Assembly: GCA_045563675.1 (NCBI GenBank)
Contig: JBJLIX010000001.1
Location: forward strand, 310,001 to 374,000
Source of the DNA: AEGEAN-183 sp045563675
GTDB lineage: Bacteria > Pseudomonadota > Gammaproteobacteria > Magnimaribacterales > Magnimaribacteraceae
Reading direction: 5' to 3'
DNA: 64,000 bases
Below the pieces are notes generated by a model, which saw nothing but the letters and a program-made list of their open reading frames with translations, searched no databases and was not told where the DNA came from. The translations under genes were made by a program, and so were the position numbers. Within the stretch, counting starts at the first letter, position 1; each line of letters starts with the position of its first letter. This document shows, one piece after another, positions 50,582 to 59,278 of the stretch.

Positions 50582-51997
50582 TTAATCTAAGTCCTTAATT
50601 CTTCTTATTAAGTTGGTGGTGGAAATGCCCTTAACTAGATTTATAGTTCTAACCTGACCTCCTTTTGCAAGCACTTCTTTAGAACCTGCAATATCTTTTA
50701 CTTTATAGTCTTTGCCCTTAACCAACACATCAGGCTCCAGCTCTTTTATTAACTTTAACGGAGTGTCTTCAGTAAACGAAGTGACCCAATCTGCACAGTC
50801 GAGAGCGGCTATTTGCTTTGCCCTATCTTTTAATTTATTGATAGGCCTCTTTGCTCCTTTTAACTTCCTAACGGATGTGTCCGAGTTTAAAGCGACCACT
50901 AATCGATCTCCTAACTTTTTTGCTTCTTCCAGGTAAGTGATGTGACCAACGTGTAATAAATCAAAACAACCGTTAGTGAATACAATCTTCTTTGAATCCT
51001 GTTTAGCTTCTTTAACTAGATCTTTTACTTCATTTTTTGATAGAACAGAATCAACTGCATTTAGACTGATACTTAATTCCGCAAGCGAAGGTGAAGCGGT
51101 TCCAGATTTTCCTACTACTATGCCAGCGGCTATGTTTGCCAATCTCACGGAATCACTAAGATCTAAACCACTAGCTAAACCCGATGCCAAACTCGCAATT
51201 ACAGTATCTCCTGCTCCTGAGACATCAAAGACATCCTTTGCCTCTGTAGGGAAATCAGTTCTAGCTACCTTGCCTCTATTCTTTTCAAACAAGGTCATTC
51301 CTTCCTGGCCTCGCGTAATTAAAAGTACATTCAGACTGAGTTTTTTGATTAGATCCTGTGCTTTATTATCTAAATCCTTCTCACTCGATACTTTCCCTAC
51401 CACTTTAGAAAACTCTAAGAAGTTAGGTGTTATGGCGTATGCTCCTTTGTACTTATTAAAATCTTCGCCTTTGGGGTCGACAAAAACGGGGATTTTTTTC
51501 TTATTTGCCAGTTTTATCAGTGTGGGTGCATCCAAAAGCGTCCCTTTGCCATAATCTGAAAGAATAACAGCACCAACCTTGCTGAGTTTTTTAGAAAAAT
51601 TAGCTTTCACAGAAGACCAATCTTTTTTGGTAAATACATCTTCCATATCTAATCGAAGAAGTTGTTGTTGGCCTGCAGAGAGACGAAGTTTATTAACAGT
51701 GGTTTTATCGGACACCACCAAGGATGACTTTATAGAGTGCTGTTTAAGTAAATTTCTAACCTCTTTTCCTGAATCATCTCTGCCTATCACACCGATAAGT
51801 TCAACCTGAGAACCTAAAGATTTAACATTGGATGCAACATTAGAAGCTCCGCCTAACCTAACTTCTCTAGATTCCGGTTTTAACACAGGTACAGGTGCTT
51901 CAGGAGAGACACGATCAACCGATCCCTTTAAATATTCATCTAGGATAATGTCTCCTAGAATCAATATTCTCCCTCTTTTTAGTTGTTTAAGATCCAT
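50582..51997 (-). CDS. hldE: Bifunctional heptose-7-phosphate kinase / heptose-1-phosphate adenylyltransferase
   Basis: Two steps of ADP-heptose synthesis in one 471-residue protein. The N-terminal ribokinase-type domain (about 1-310) carries RVSPEAPVPVLKPESREVRL, GGASNVA and FDVSGAGDTVIASLASGLAS with the catalytic Asp. The C-terminal nucleotidyltransferase has FTNGCFDLLHVGHITYLEEA and VALNSDTSVRKLKG. Together with hldD and waaA nearby, it indicates a heptose-containing LPS core. Confidence 0.96.
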   Translation of the reverse strand: MDLKQLKRGRILILGDIILDEYLKGSVDRVSPEAPVPVLKPESREVRLGGASNVASNVKSLGSQVELIGVIGRDDSGKEVRNLLKQHSIKSSLVVSDKTTVNKLRLSAGQQQLLRLDMEDVFTKKDWSSVKANFSKKLSKVGAVILSDYGKGTLLDAPTLIKLANKKKIPVFVDPKGEDFNKYKGAYAITPNFLEFSKVVGKVSSEKDLDNKAQDLIKKLSLNVLLITRGQEGMTLFEKNRGKVARTDFPTEAKDVFDVSGAGDTVIASLASGLASGLDLSDSVRLANIAAGIVVGKSGTASPSLAELSISLNAVDSVLSKNEVKDLVKEAKQDSKKIVFTNGCFDLLHVGHITYLEEAKKLGDRLVVALNSDTSVRKLKGAKRPINKLKDRAKQIAALDCADWVTSFTEDTPLKLIKELEPDVLVKGKDYKVKDIAGSKEVLAKGGQVRTINLVKGISTTNLIRRIKDLD

Positions 51998-52005
51998 AAT
52001 TAAAA

Positions 52006-52890
52006 TTATTTACTCATGAATTGGTGGATTCGGTCAATTAACTCGCTTCCCTGCTCCATGGGTAATGAATGAGTTGCTTCAGGAAAAATATCTATATTCC
52101 AGTTTGCTCCAAGTTTTTCTATGGCCTGTCTAGCAGTTGGCGTAAAGGTCGAACGGATAGTACCGCATAAGATATAACTTGGGATAGTTAATCTCCTTAA
52201 GTAAGGCCAAGAGTCCATGTCCGACGCCATAAAAGTCCTGCTCTCCCACAAGGGAGAACAACTCAACTCCACTTCTTTTTCATTTAGCATTTTGGTACCT
52301 CCTTCCACATAGTCCTGAATTAGAGACCTGTCCCAGGTTTCAAATACACCCCTTCCAAGGTACGAATCTACCATTTCTTGTTGGCTTCCAAAAATTGACC
52401 TCCTTTTTGCTGCCAATTCAACCAATTCAACTTTATTTCTTCTACCTATTGCACGCATAAGTCTATATTTAAAGCACTCTAAAGGGCCATAGAGCACAGG
52501 TTCTAACATAATTAATTTTCTTACTTTTTCTTGTCTCAAGCTAGATAACTTAGCAGCGACAATGGATCCCATGCTGTGCCCAGCACAAAACAAAGGACCT
52601 TCCAACTTATCTGTAATCTCTAGAGCATCCTGTAGATATAGAGACCAATCTTTAAGTCTTTCAGGTTCTGTTAATGCAGTGGAAAGTCCATGGCCTCTTT
52701 GATCAAGAGATATGCAATTAACTGAACCTTCAAATTTATTGTCTAAGCCTTCTACTAACTGCCAATAAGTCTGACCATTAAATCCAGTGGCGTGAAAAAA
52801 AATAAAAGTGGGGATTCCTTTTTCTATTGGACGAGCGGAAACATAAGAAAATTCTTCATCAGAATTATTTGTTAATGTACCTCGAATCAT
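52006..52890 (-). CDS. Alpha/beta hydrolase
   Basis: 294 residues. FIFFHATGFNGQTYWQLVEG forms the oxyanion region. The nucleophile elbow is FCAGHSMGSIVAAKL, LDQRGHGLST lies between, and the likely catalytic His is in EATHSLPMEQG. The family covers esterases, haloalkane dehalogenases, epoxide hydrolases and more, and the substrate is not evident. It has no signal peptide, so it is cytoplasmic. It starts 52 bases from a divergent methyltransferase gene and ends eight bases before hldE. Confidence 0.85.
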   Translation of the reverse strand: MIRGTLTNNSDEEFSYVSARPIEKGIPTFIFFHATGFNGQTYWQLVEGLDNKFEGSVNCISLDQRGHGLSTALTEPERLKDWSLYLQDALEITDKLEGPLFCAGHSMGSIVAAKLSSLRQEKVRKLIMLEPVLYGPLECFKYRLMRAIGRRNKVELVELAAKRRSIFGSQQEMVDSYLGRGVFETWDRSLIQDYVEGGTKMLNEKEVELSCSPLWESRTFMASDMDSWPYLRRLTIPSYILCGTIRSTFTPTARQAIEKLGANWNIDIFPEATHSLPMEQGSELIDRIHQFMSK

Positions 52891-52942
52891 AAATGACAGC
52901 GCATATTCTCATATTTTTGGTAGCATTTCCTTTAATTAACTT

Positions 52943-53554
52943 ATGAAATTAGAAATAGACCCAGAAGAAGTTAAAGGATTTCTTGATAAAGAAGAAGGAA
53001 AGACCTTATATGAGTTTGCAAAACTATACTCAAAAAAAGGGTTGTGCCTCGAAGTAGGCAGTTATTGTGGAAAATCTGCTATCTATATAGGCGCTGCAGT
53101 CAAAGAGAATAAACAAAAACTTTATTCAATAGACCATCACAAAGGTTCTGAAGAACAACAACCGGGGGAAGAGTTCTTTGATCCAGATCTTTTAGATGAA
53201 GACAAGACCGGCATTAATACTTTGCCATTCTTTTTAAATACAATAGATAAAGCGGGACTAACTAATGTTGTTATTCCCATCATCTCAACTTCATTGGAAG
53301 CTGGTGAGGTTTGGTCTAAACCTCTAGCTATGGTTTTTATTGACGGAGGACATTCTGAAAAAGCTGCTAATGAAGACTATGATACTTGGAGCCCGCATTT
53401 AATTAAGGGTGGTTTATTGGCAATTCATGATGTGTTTCCTAACCCAGAAGATGGAGGAAGGCCACCTTTTAATATCTACACAAAGGCCAAAGAGAGTGGC
53501 CTATTTAAAGAATTAGATATGATTAACTCATTAGCCTTGCTGGAAAAACTTTAA
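52943..53554 (+). CDS. Class I SAM-dependent methyltransferase
   Basis: 203 residues. CLEVGSYCGKSAIYIGAAVK is SAM motif I. YSIDHHKGSE and AMVFIDGGHSEKAANEDYDT resemble the TylF/cephalosporin-hydroxylase-like and Methyltransf_24 groups. GGLLAIHDVFPNPEDGGRPP follows. The substrate is unknown. It is four bases before the EEP-family gene, so probably co-transcribed. Confidence 0.8.
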   Translation: MKLEIDPEEVKGFLDKEEGKTLYEFAKLYSKKGLCLEVGSYCGKSAIYIGAAVKENKQKLYSIDHHKGSEEQQPGEEFFDPDLLDEDKTGINTLPFFLNTIDKAGLTNVVIPIISTSLEAGEVWSKPLAMVFIDGGHSEKAANEDYDTWSPHLIKGGLLAIHDVFPNPEDGGRPPFNIYTKAKESGLFKELDMINSLALLEKL

Positions 53555-53558
53555 GAAT

Positions 53559-54422
53559 ATGGTTTCCAATTCTAAAAACTTAAATCTTTCTGCTCGTCTA
53601 TTTGTCCTATTTTGTTTCTTCATCTCTCTAAATAATGTTAGCTCTGAAGAAATAAAGATACTTACCTATAATACCCATGGACTCCCTGCAATATTTTCTG
53701 GAGATGAACCTAGTAATCGTTTTCCTTTAATTGCAAAAGAGACAAATCGTTACCACATCTCTCTTCTTCAGGAAGATTTTGCTCATCACGAGCTTTTGTT
53801 AAAGAATATAAAGAAGAATACTTTCGTTGAACGAGGTAATGAAAGCCAATCAACTTTTTGCCCTTTCTGCTCAGGGTCTGGGCTAACAATCCTTTCTAAC
53901 CTTGATAAAGATTGGAAGGTAGAGGTATATTCAGAAGCCTTTAATACTTGTTCTGGTTGGCTGGGAAAGTTGAATGACTGTTTTGCTTCTAAAGGTTTCC
54001 AGTTGGCAAGAGTTACAGCTCCCTCTGGTAAATATTTCTTTATATTAAATACGCATCTAGATGCCGGAAGACATGATTCAGACCGCAAAGCCAGAAAGGA
54101 ACAACTCAGTCAAATATTAATAAAAATTCAAAAAGAACTTTCTGGTGAGGCGCTTATTGTTGTGGGTGATCTAAATCTAAAATGGAATGATGAGCGGGAT
54201 AGGTTCTTGCTAGAAAACTTTAAAGAACAGCTTGGTTTATCAGATCCTATTAAAGGGATCCAGACTGAAACAGGTTGGCCTGTTATTGATTACATTCTTT
54301 ATCGTGACGGAGCAGAAACAACTTTTGAAGTGATCGAAAAGGGTGAAGATCTAAACTTTAAAACACAGGCAGGTCCTTTAAGCGATCACCCTGCTCTTTT
54401 TATTGAATTAAATATTAATTAA
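53559..54422 (+). CDS. Secreted endonuclease/exonuclease/phosphatase-family hydrolase
   Basis: 287 residues with a signal peptide (about residues 10-30, LSARLFVLFCFFISLNNVSS). The EEP fold is shown by ILTYNTHGLPAIF (metal Asn), LLQEDFAHHEL (metal Glu), FILNTHLDAG, VVGDLNLKWND (Asp-x-Asn) and the terminal GPLSDHPALFIELN (catalytic Asp-His). Within this family secreted members include sphingomyelinase C-like phosphodiesterases and DNases. I lean to a phosphodiesterase of lipid or nucleotide substrates without firm evidence. Cysteines at FCPFCSG and NTCSG could form disulfides. Confidence 0.82.
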   Translation: MVSNSKNLNLSARLFVLFCFFISLNNVSSEEIKILTYNTHGLPAIFSGDEPSNRFPLIAKETNRYHISLLQEDFAHHELLLKNIKKNTFVERGNESQSTFCPFCSGSGLTILSNLDKDWKVEVYSEAFNTCSGWLGKLNDCFASKGFQLARVTAPSGKYFFILNTHLDAGRHDSDRKARKEQLSQILIKIQKELSGEALIVVGDLNLKWNDERDRFLLENFKEQLGLSDPIKGIQTETGWPVIDYILYRDGAETTFEVIEKGEDLNFKTQAGPLSDHPALFIELNIN

Positions 54423-54424
54423 AC

Positions 54425-54574
54425 CTATTTTTTATCTTTATTAACTTTTATACCTTGCTTTTCAAACATCTGCATAAGAGCAGTTCTAATTTGTTCTCTT
54501 GTGTAAGTTGGTTCAATCACTACACCTTCTAACTTCTTATCTTCTTCTTTTTTAATTTCTTCTTCTTTTTTCAT
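54425..54574 (-). CDS. 49-residue protein coupled to a VOC-protein gene
   Basis: An ATG at 54574 overlaps the stop of the VOC-protein gene as ATGA and opens a 49-codon frame ending TAG at 54425. The product starts with a Lys/Glu run (MKKEEEIKKEEDKKLEG) and continues VVIEPTYTREQIRTALMQMF, then EKQGIKVNKDKK. A charged helix followed by an amphipathic helix is likely. The 4-base overlap is the same as that linking the two genes before it, which supports real translation. No family recognised. Confidence 0.65.
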   Translation of the reverse strand: MKKEEEIKKEEDKKLEGVVIEPTYTREQIRTALMQMFEKQGIKVNKDKK

Positions 54575-55503
54575 TCTATTTCTTTAATCAATCTAGTTAT
54601 TAAATTTCCTTCTCCCCTTGTATCAAAACAAGCAAAATTCTGATTTATGCTATCTTCAGGAAACATTAAATTAACACCCTTAGATTGCAATTTCTCTGCT
54701 TCGATATTTAAGTCATCAACTGCAAATATAATTTCAGCAACACCGTCACCTCTAAGCTTTAAAGAGTCTTGGTAAATGCTTTGCGATGTTAAAGGTTCAA
54801 TAAGCTCAAATGAAACCCCGCTTATATTAAATTGCTGGTATTTAGTATTTAAGCTTTTGTTTTCCAGTAAAGAGGTGGTTTCAGAAAAATTTAAGTCTCG
54901 ATAATAATTAGAAGCGCTCTCTATATCAGATACTGCTATTCCTAGACCTTTAAATTTCCAGTCACTAACAAGAGGATGGGCTAAGTTATTTTCTTTCCAA
55001 GTTTTTTCCCAATTCCCCATAGGAGGTCTCAAAGAAATCATGAGGTCACCGTAACGACGTGTATCTAAATAGTTTTCTACCGTTTCTCCATTAACTGTAG
55101 CTTTAAAAACTAGCTCACAACCTTTAGATACAAGGAATTCAGTATCTTCTATGATATTGTTAGTATTAAAGGCAATGTGGTTTATTCCAGGTCCTTTTTT
55201 TTCTAAATATTCACTTATAAACATTCCTGGTCCTGGTTTCATCGGATAGACCTCTAACTGACAATCTCCTATCTGGGAGTTGCCGTCTCTAAAATTGTGC
55301 GCACCGCCAGTTTTATACTTATGGGTAATGGGATCACCTTCAAGTTTTTGGAAGTAAGTTAATTCTCCATTGCCTTCTTCATAGGGCAATAAAGGTTGAG
55401 GTCCCACGCTTACCCCTAAACCAATAGTTTGAAAAAAATTCAGAACTGAATTCCTGTTGGTTACCATTAACCCAATGTGGTTTAGATTCCAGTCTTTACT
55501 CAT
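54571..55503 (-). CDS. Double-domain VOC (glyoxalase/dioxygenase-fold) protein
   Basis: 310 residues made of two VOC domains. Residues about 5-165 hold NHIGLMVTNRNSVLNFFQTI and GINHIAFNTNN. Residues about 180-308 hold KGLGIAVSDIESASNYYRDL and GVAEIIFAVDDLN. Two fused domains resemble extradiol dioxygenases or 4-hydroxyphenylpyruvate-type proteins, but the second-domain metal ligands are not clear by eye. It overlaps the SDR gene upstream and the 49-residue gene downstream, each as ATGA. Confidence 0.8.
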   Translation of the reverse strand: MSKDWNLNHIGLMVTNRNSVLNFFQTIGLGVSVGPQPLLPYEEGNGELTYFQKLEGDPITHKYKTGGAHNFRDGNSQIGDCQLEVYPMKPGPGMFISEYLEKKGPGINHIAFNTNNIIEDTEFLVSKGCELVFKATVNGETVENYLDTRRYGDLMISLRPPMGNWEKTWKENNLAHPLVSDWKFKGLGIAVSDIESASNYYRDLNFSETTSLLENKSLNTKYQQFNISGVSFELIEPLTSQSIYQDSLKLRGDGVAEIIFAVDDLNIEAEKLQSKGVNLMFPEDSINQNFACFDTRGEGNLITRLIKEIE

Positions 55504-56330
55504 GCCATATATCCACCGTCTACATTAAGAATAGTACCTGTTACATAAGTGGAGGCATCAGAGGCTAAAAATACAGCTGCATTTGCCATTTCATCAAAAG
55601 TTGCCACTCTACCAAGGGGAATATTCTCAGGACCCGTTGACCAAGACTCAAATTTTTCTTGTTCGGTAACTTCCTTCCTTTCTCTCTTTTCAGTTTTCTT
55701 ATTTTTCTTTCTGTTTTCGGTACCAGGGAATTCTTCCCATTCAACTAAGGAAGGTGCGATGGCATTGACCCTTATATTATGAGGACCAAGATATCGGCAA
55801 TATTGACGTGTCATCATTGCAATACCAGATTTTAAGATCGCATAATTACCCATTGCTTTGTCTGCATGCGCTTTTAGACCGCCCCTAGAAGTTAAATTGA
55901 TAATGCTTCCACTATTCTGCTTGATCATTATTTTGGATACTTCTTGAATCGTTAGCCAATAACCTTTTAGATTGACATTGGTTAACTTTTCCCAGGATTC
56001 TTCATCGAGATCAACAACTGACTTAGCGTGATACATAACAGCGACATTCATCAAGACATCAATAGTTCCAAATTCTTGAGCAACAGTTTTTACTAATTCT
56101 TTAACTTCACCTTCAGAAGAGATATCTGCCTTTAAAGCTATAGAATTACAACCCATAGCTTCTATTTCTTTACTAACATTTTCTAACTGACCAGATTCTG
56201 TATTGATATCAGTGACTGCCACATCGGCTCCTGCTTCCGCTAAACCAAGAGCAAATGCTTTTCCCATGTTTCTTCTAGCGCCTACCACAAGGGCCTTTTT
56301 ACCCTTTAAAGAAAAATTACTTAAAGTCAT
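55500..56330 (-). CDS. Short-chain dehydrogenase/reductase with a charged insert
   Basis: 276 residues. The cofactor motif is VVGARRNMGKAFALGLAEAG, a variant in which the usual GIG reads NMG. ALKADISSEG follows. The catalytic residues are Ser in INLTSRGG and Tyr-x3-Lys in MGNYAILKSG. Between the beta-6 region (SLVEWEEFPG) and LGRVATFDEMANAAVFLASD is a highly charged insert of about 30 residues (ENRKKNKKTEKRERKEVTEQ). The end TGTILNVDGGYMA is standard. It heads the SDR-VOC-microprotein operon. Confidence 0.88.
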   Translation of the reverse strand: MTLSNFSLKGKKALVVGARRNMGKAFALGLAEAGADVAVTDINTESGQLENVSKEIEAMGCNSIALKADISSEGEVKELVKTVAQEFGTIDVLMNVAVMYHAKSVVDLDEESWEKLTNVNLKGYWLTIQEVSKIMIKQNSGSIINLTSRGGLKAHADKAMGNYAILKSGIAMMTRQYCRYLGPHNIRVNAIAPSLVEWEEFPGTENRKKNKKTEKRERKEVTEQEKFESWSTGPENIPLGRVATFDEMANAAVFLASDASTYVTGTILNVDGGYMA

Positions 56331-56358
56331 AGATTAACTATACCAAAGTCTTAATCTT

Positions 56359-57648
56359 TTAAACGTCTTGGTTGGCAGAATTCTTCTTTGGTCGTTTTTT
56401 GTGCCAAACAGCCTTTCCTCTCGAAGGTCTTGCCTTTCGTGAGCTTTTGAAGCGTACCCGGGACCTGCCTTTACCCTTGTTACCTGCTTTAGGTTTTGGA
56501 GGAGCAGATCTTAAATTTTGAGTTGGCTCAAAACCCTGGATGACCTTGCGTGGAATCTCATGTTTTAATAGCTTTTCAATATCGAACAATAATTTATGCT
56601 CATCAGCACTTACTAGAGAAACAGCCTTCCCTTCTTGGCCAGCCCTGGCGGTTCTTCCTATACGGTGAATGTAATCTTCCGGTACATACGGAAGGTCAAA
56701 ATTGACAACTTGGGGTAATAAATTAATATCTATGCCTCTGGAGGCAATGTCAGTAGCTACTAATACCTGTGTCTTGGCATCTTTAAAATCCTTTAAAGCT
56801 CTTGTTCTCTGAGCTTGAGATTTGTTTCCATGAAAAGCATCTGCGTCTATACCTTCTTTGTTTAATTGAACAGCCAGTTTGTTCGCACCACGTTTTGTCC
56901 TTGAAAACACTAAAACTTGGAACCAGTTTTCTTCTTTTATGCAATAAGCCAGCAACTCCCCTTTCCTTGCTTTATCTACTGGATAAACCACTTGTGTCAC
57001 TTTATCTACTGTAGAATTATTTGAAGCAACTTCAATCCTTTTTGGAGAATTTAGCAAACTATCTGCCAATGCCTTTATTTCTTTTGGAAAGGTAGCAGAG
57101 AAAAGGAGGTTTTGTTTTTTCTTTGGAAGGCAGGTCAAAATTTTCTTTATGTCTCTTATAAAGCCCATGTCCAGCATTCGGTCTGCTTCATCTAAAACAA
57201 ACACCTCCAGTTCAGAAAGATCTAAGGTCCTTCGATCTAGATGATCTAAAAGCCTACCAGGAGTTGCCACAACAATATCCACTCCTTTTCTAAGCTTATC
57301 AATTTGAGTGTTTATACTTACCCCGCCATATATAGTAGAGGTTCTGAACCTTAAATTATTACCATAATTTCTAAAGCTATCGCCTACCTGAGAGGCCAAT
57401 TCTCGGGTTGGGACTAGGACCAAAGCTCTCACTCTTCTTCTTTTAGATTCGTCTTTCTGAAATTTCTGCAAAATAGGTAGAGCAAATGCCGCTGTTTTAC
57501 CTGTACCAGTTTGCGCACGAGCCATAATATCGTTACCTTTTATAATTGAAGGAATAGCTTGTAGTTGGATATCAGAAGGATAGACGTAACCCTTATCTTC
57601 AATAGCTTTTTTAAGCTCTGAAGAAAGACCCAGGGTGTTAAATGACAT
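56359..57648 (-). CDS. rhlE: DEAD-box RNA helicase, RhlE type
   Basis: ATP-dependent RNA helicase of 429 residues. All motifs are present: Q-motif DIQLQAIPSI, motif I ARAQTGTGKTAAFALPIL, Ia PTRELASQ, II VFVLDEADRMLDMGF, III SATFP, V TDIASRGIDI and VI YIHRIGRTARAGQEG. The C-terminal 60 residues form a basic tail (GKGRSRVRFKSSRKARPSRG) for RNA binding, as in RhlE. It likely acts in ribosome assembly or RNA turnover. Confidence 0.93.
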   Translation of the reverse strand: MSFNTLGLSSELKKAIEDKGYVYPSDIQLQAIPSIIKGNDIMARAQTGTGKTAAFALPILQKFQKDESKRRRVRALVLVPTRELASQVGDSFRNYGNNLRFRTSTIYGGVSINTQIDKLRKGVDIVVATPGRLLDHLDRRTLDLSELEVFVLDEADRMLDMGFIRDIKKILTCLPKKKQNLLFSATFPKEIKALADSLLNSPKRIEVASNNSTVDKVTQVVYPVDKARKGELLAYCIKEENWFQVLVFSRTKRGANKLAVQLNKEGIDADAFHGNKSQAQRTRALKDFKDAKTQVLVATDIASRGIDINLLPQVVNFDLPYVPEDYIHRIGRTARAGQEGKAVSLVSADEHKLLFDIEKLLKHEIPRKVIQGFEPTQNLRSAPPKPKAGNKGKGRSRVRFKSSRKARPSRGKAVWHKKRPKKNSANQDV

Positions 57649-57740
57649 ATTAATATTCTTATTAACAACTATGATAGATAGTTATCTGATTGTTGGTTTA
57701 TTTGGGCTTAAATGATTTGGTTTATTAGAATTTGGCGCGC

Positions 57741-57746
57741 AGTATA
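57741..57746 (-). promoter_or_regulatory. Candidate -10 element of the RhlE-type helicase gene
   Basis: TATACT on the minus strand is followed by a GC-rich GCGCGCC, striking in this AT-rich sequence, in a 211-base gap (57649-57859). A GC-rich discriminator often marks growth-rate or stringent control. The leader would be about 85 bases. No good -35 is seen and the rest of the gap shows nothing I recognise. Confidence 0.35.
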
Positions 57747-57859
57747 CCCTTTGAATGTCCGTCTCTATAGTTTTAAACAGAGAAAGCTTCAAATTATAGA
57801 TAAAGATTCTGCTTCAATATCTAAATCAATAACCTTCCCATTGAAAATAAGAATGCTAC

Positions 57860-59278
57860 CTAGCTAGCTTTGAGTCTAGCAGCTATTAATGGCAGCTGAC
57901 TATGCCCCTGAAAAGGCTCATCTCCTATAAAAAATACCGGGGTAACATTAATGGATTTAGGATCTATTTCACTACGCACTTCATTTAAATGTGTAATACC
58001 GAGATTAGTAGAATACTCATTCCAGCCTTCAACTTTTACCCCTAGCTCAACCAGAATCTTTTCTATGTCCTTAGCTGATTCTATAGGCCCTACCTCTTGC
58101 CAGATATACTTAAACATTCTCGTTACATAAGAATCGATAAGATCGCTATCAGCTTTAAGCTCTTTTTGAAGCCAGAGCAAACCCATATCGGGAAACTGGC
58201 AGTCTGATTCAGAATAAATATCCTGAAGTTCATGGGGTGCGTACCTGTTGATATCATTTGCGATGTATTCACCTCTAATACGACGATGTTTTGCACCTCT
58301 ATCTTCATTGGGTATTTCTTTATCAGGCACTTTAAGAGGTTTACTTGAGAAAGGCTTCCAATTAATAACTATTCCATCTTTTTTTAAAGACTTTATGGGA
58401 TTTAATGCCAAATAGCTTTGAGGACTTTTAAAATCAAAAAAAGTGGTTAATACAGAGGAGTCTGAAAGGTTATCTGCAGCAGACTTAGTCAAAGCCTTCC
58501 TGTCTAATTTATCGTCGATATCGTATCTGGTATTGGGTGCTTCTCCATCGCGTCCTGCTAACAACCAACTAATACGAGGTAGGTGCTCTCGACCAAAAAA
58601 TTTTTCATGTTTTGGGTCATTAACCGATTCATTAGGCAAAATATAAGTAGGTACTCCAAATATTCCCGCATCAAATGCGGACTCTTGGAGGCTTTCATTC
58701 ATAGAGGCGCCCTTTCCTTTTACAAAATCTGAAAAACCTTCAGTGGGTGCACCTATGGCTTTAAGGACTTTTAAAACCTCAGATAAATCTTCAACATCTA
58801 ATTCCCTTTTCCAGAAAGGGTCGTAAATTGCATCAATATACTTTTCTAGGAGACTTCCTTTTGAGCATTGTTCAGTTAAATCTGAAAATTGCTTTATCCA
58901 TAACATTCCTATTGCGGGTAGATTGGTGTTCCAGATTTTTATGGTTCCGCGTATGGTCATTCCGCTCAAATTGGCATATCTGCGGCAATCAAAATAAGCG
59001 TACTTCACCCCTGACCACTGTTCTTCTGTTCTATCCTGTTTAGCTACTTTTTTTCCTCCTTTGTCCAGTTTTGCTGAACCTAGATAACTCGGAATATCTA
59101 GTACAAAAGGCCGCCAGTCGGCTATCAAATCTAGCCTAGAGAGCATCTCTCGAGTAGGGGCTACCGATAAATAAGCGTAAGGACTCTTAAAATCAATATA
59201 AACAATCAGCGGTGCGTCTGATTCTAGAGGTTCAATTTCATTATTTTCAGTTGTTAAAATACCAGACTGAATGCTCAT
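57860..59278 (-). CDS. Tandem HCCA-isomerase/DsbA-fold protein
   Basis: 472 residues made of two thioredoxin-like DsbA-family units. Unit 1 begins YIDFKSPYAYLS, with Ser32-Pro-Tyr where a CxxC would be, and has its cis-Pro loop at GIFGVPTYILPNE. Unit 2 begins FFDFKSPQSYLALN (Ser285-Pro-Gln) and ends with NVTPVFFIGDEPFQGH. A Ser in place of the active Cys is typical of 2-hydroxychromene-2-carboxylate isomerase and kappa-class GST, which use glutathione. It overlaps the acylase gene by 32 bases. The substrate is unknown; an aromatic or glutathione-linked isomerisation is inferred. Confidence 0.83.
   Translation of the reverse strand: MSIQSGILTTENNEIEPLESDAPLIVYIDFKSPYAYLSVAPTREMLSRLDLIADWRPFVLDIPSYLGSAKLDKGGKKVAKQDRTEEQWSGVKYAYFDCRRYANLSGMTIRGTIKIWNTNLPAIGMLWIKQFSDLTEQCSKGSLLEKYIDAIYDPFWKRELDVEDLSEVLKVLKAIGAPTEGFSDFVKGKGASMNESLQESAFDAGIFGVPTYILPNESVNDPKHEKFFGREHLPRISWLLAGRDGEAPNTRYDIDDKLDRKALTKSAADNLSDSSVLTTFFDFKSPQSYLALNPIKSLKKDGIVINWKPFSSKPLKVPDKEIPNEDRGAKHRRIRGEYIANDINRYAPHELQDIYSESDCQFPDMGLLWLQKELKADSDLIDSYVTRMFKYIWQEVGPIESAKDIEKILVELGVKVEGWNEYSTNLGITHLNEVRSEIDPKSINVTPVFFIGDEPFQGHSQLPLIAARLKAS

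Noticed and set aside
50976..51554. 192-codon plus-strand open frame
   Set aside because: It is antisense to hldE, which has all its motifs; the translated product is low-complexity Ser/Leu-rich shadow sequence.
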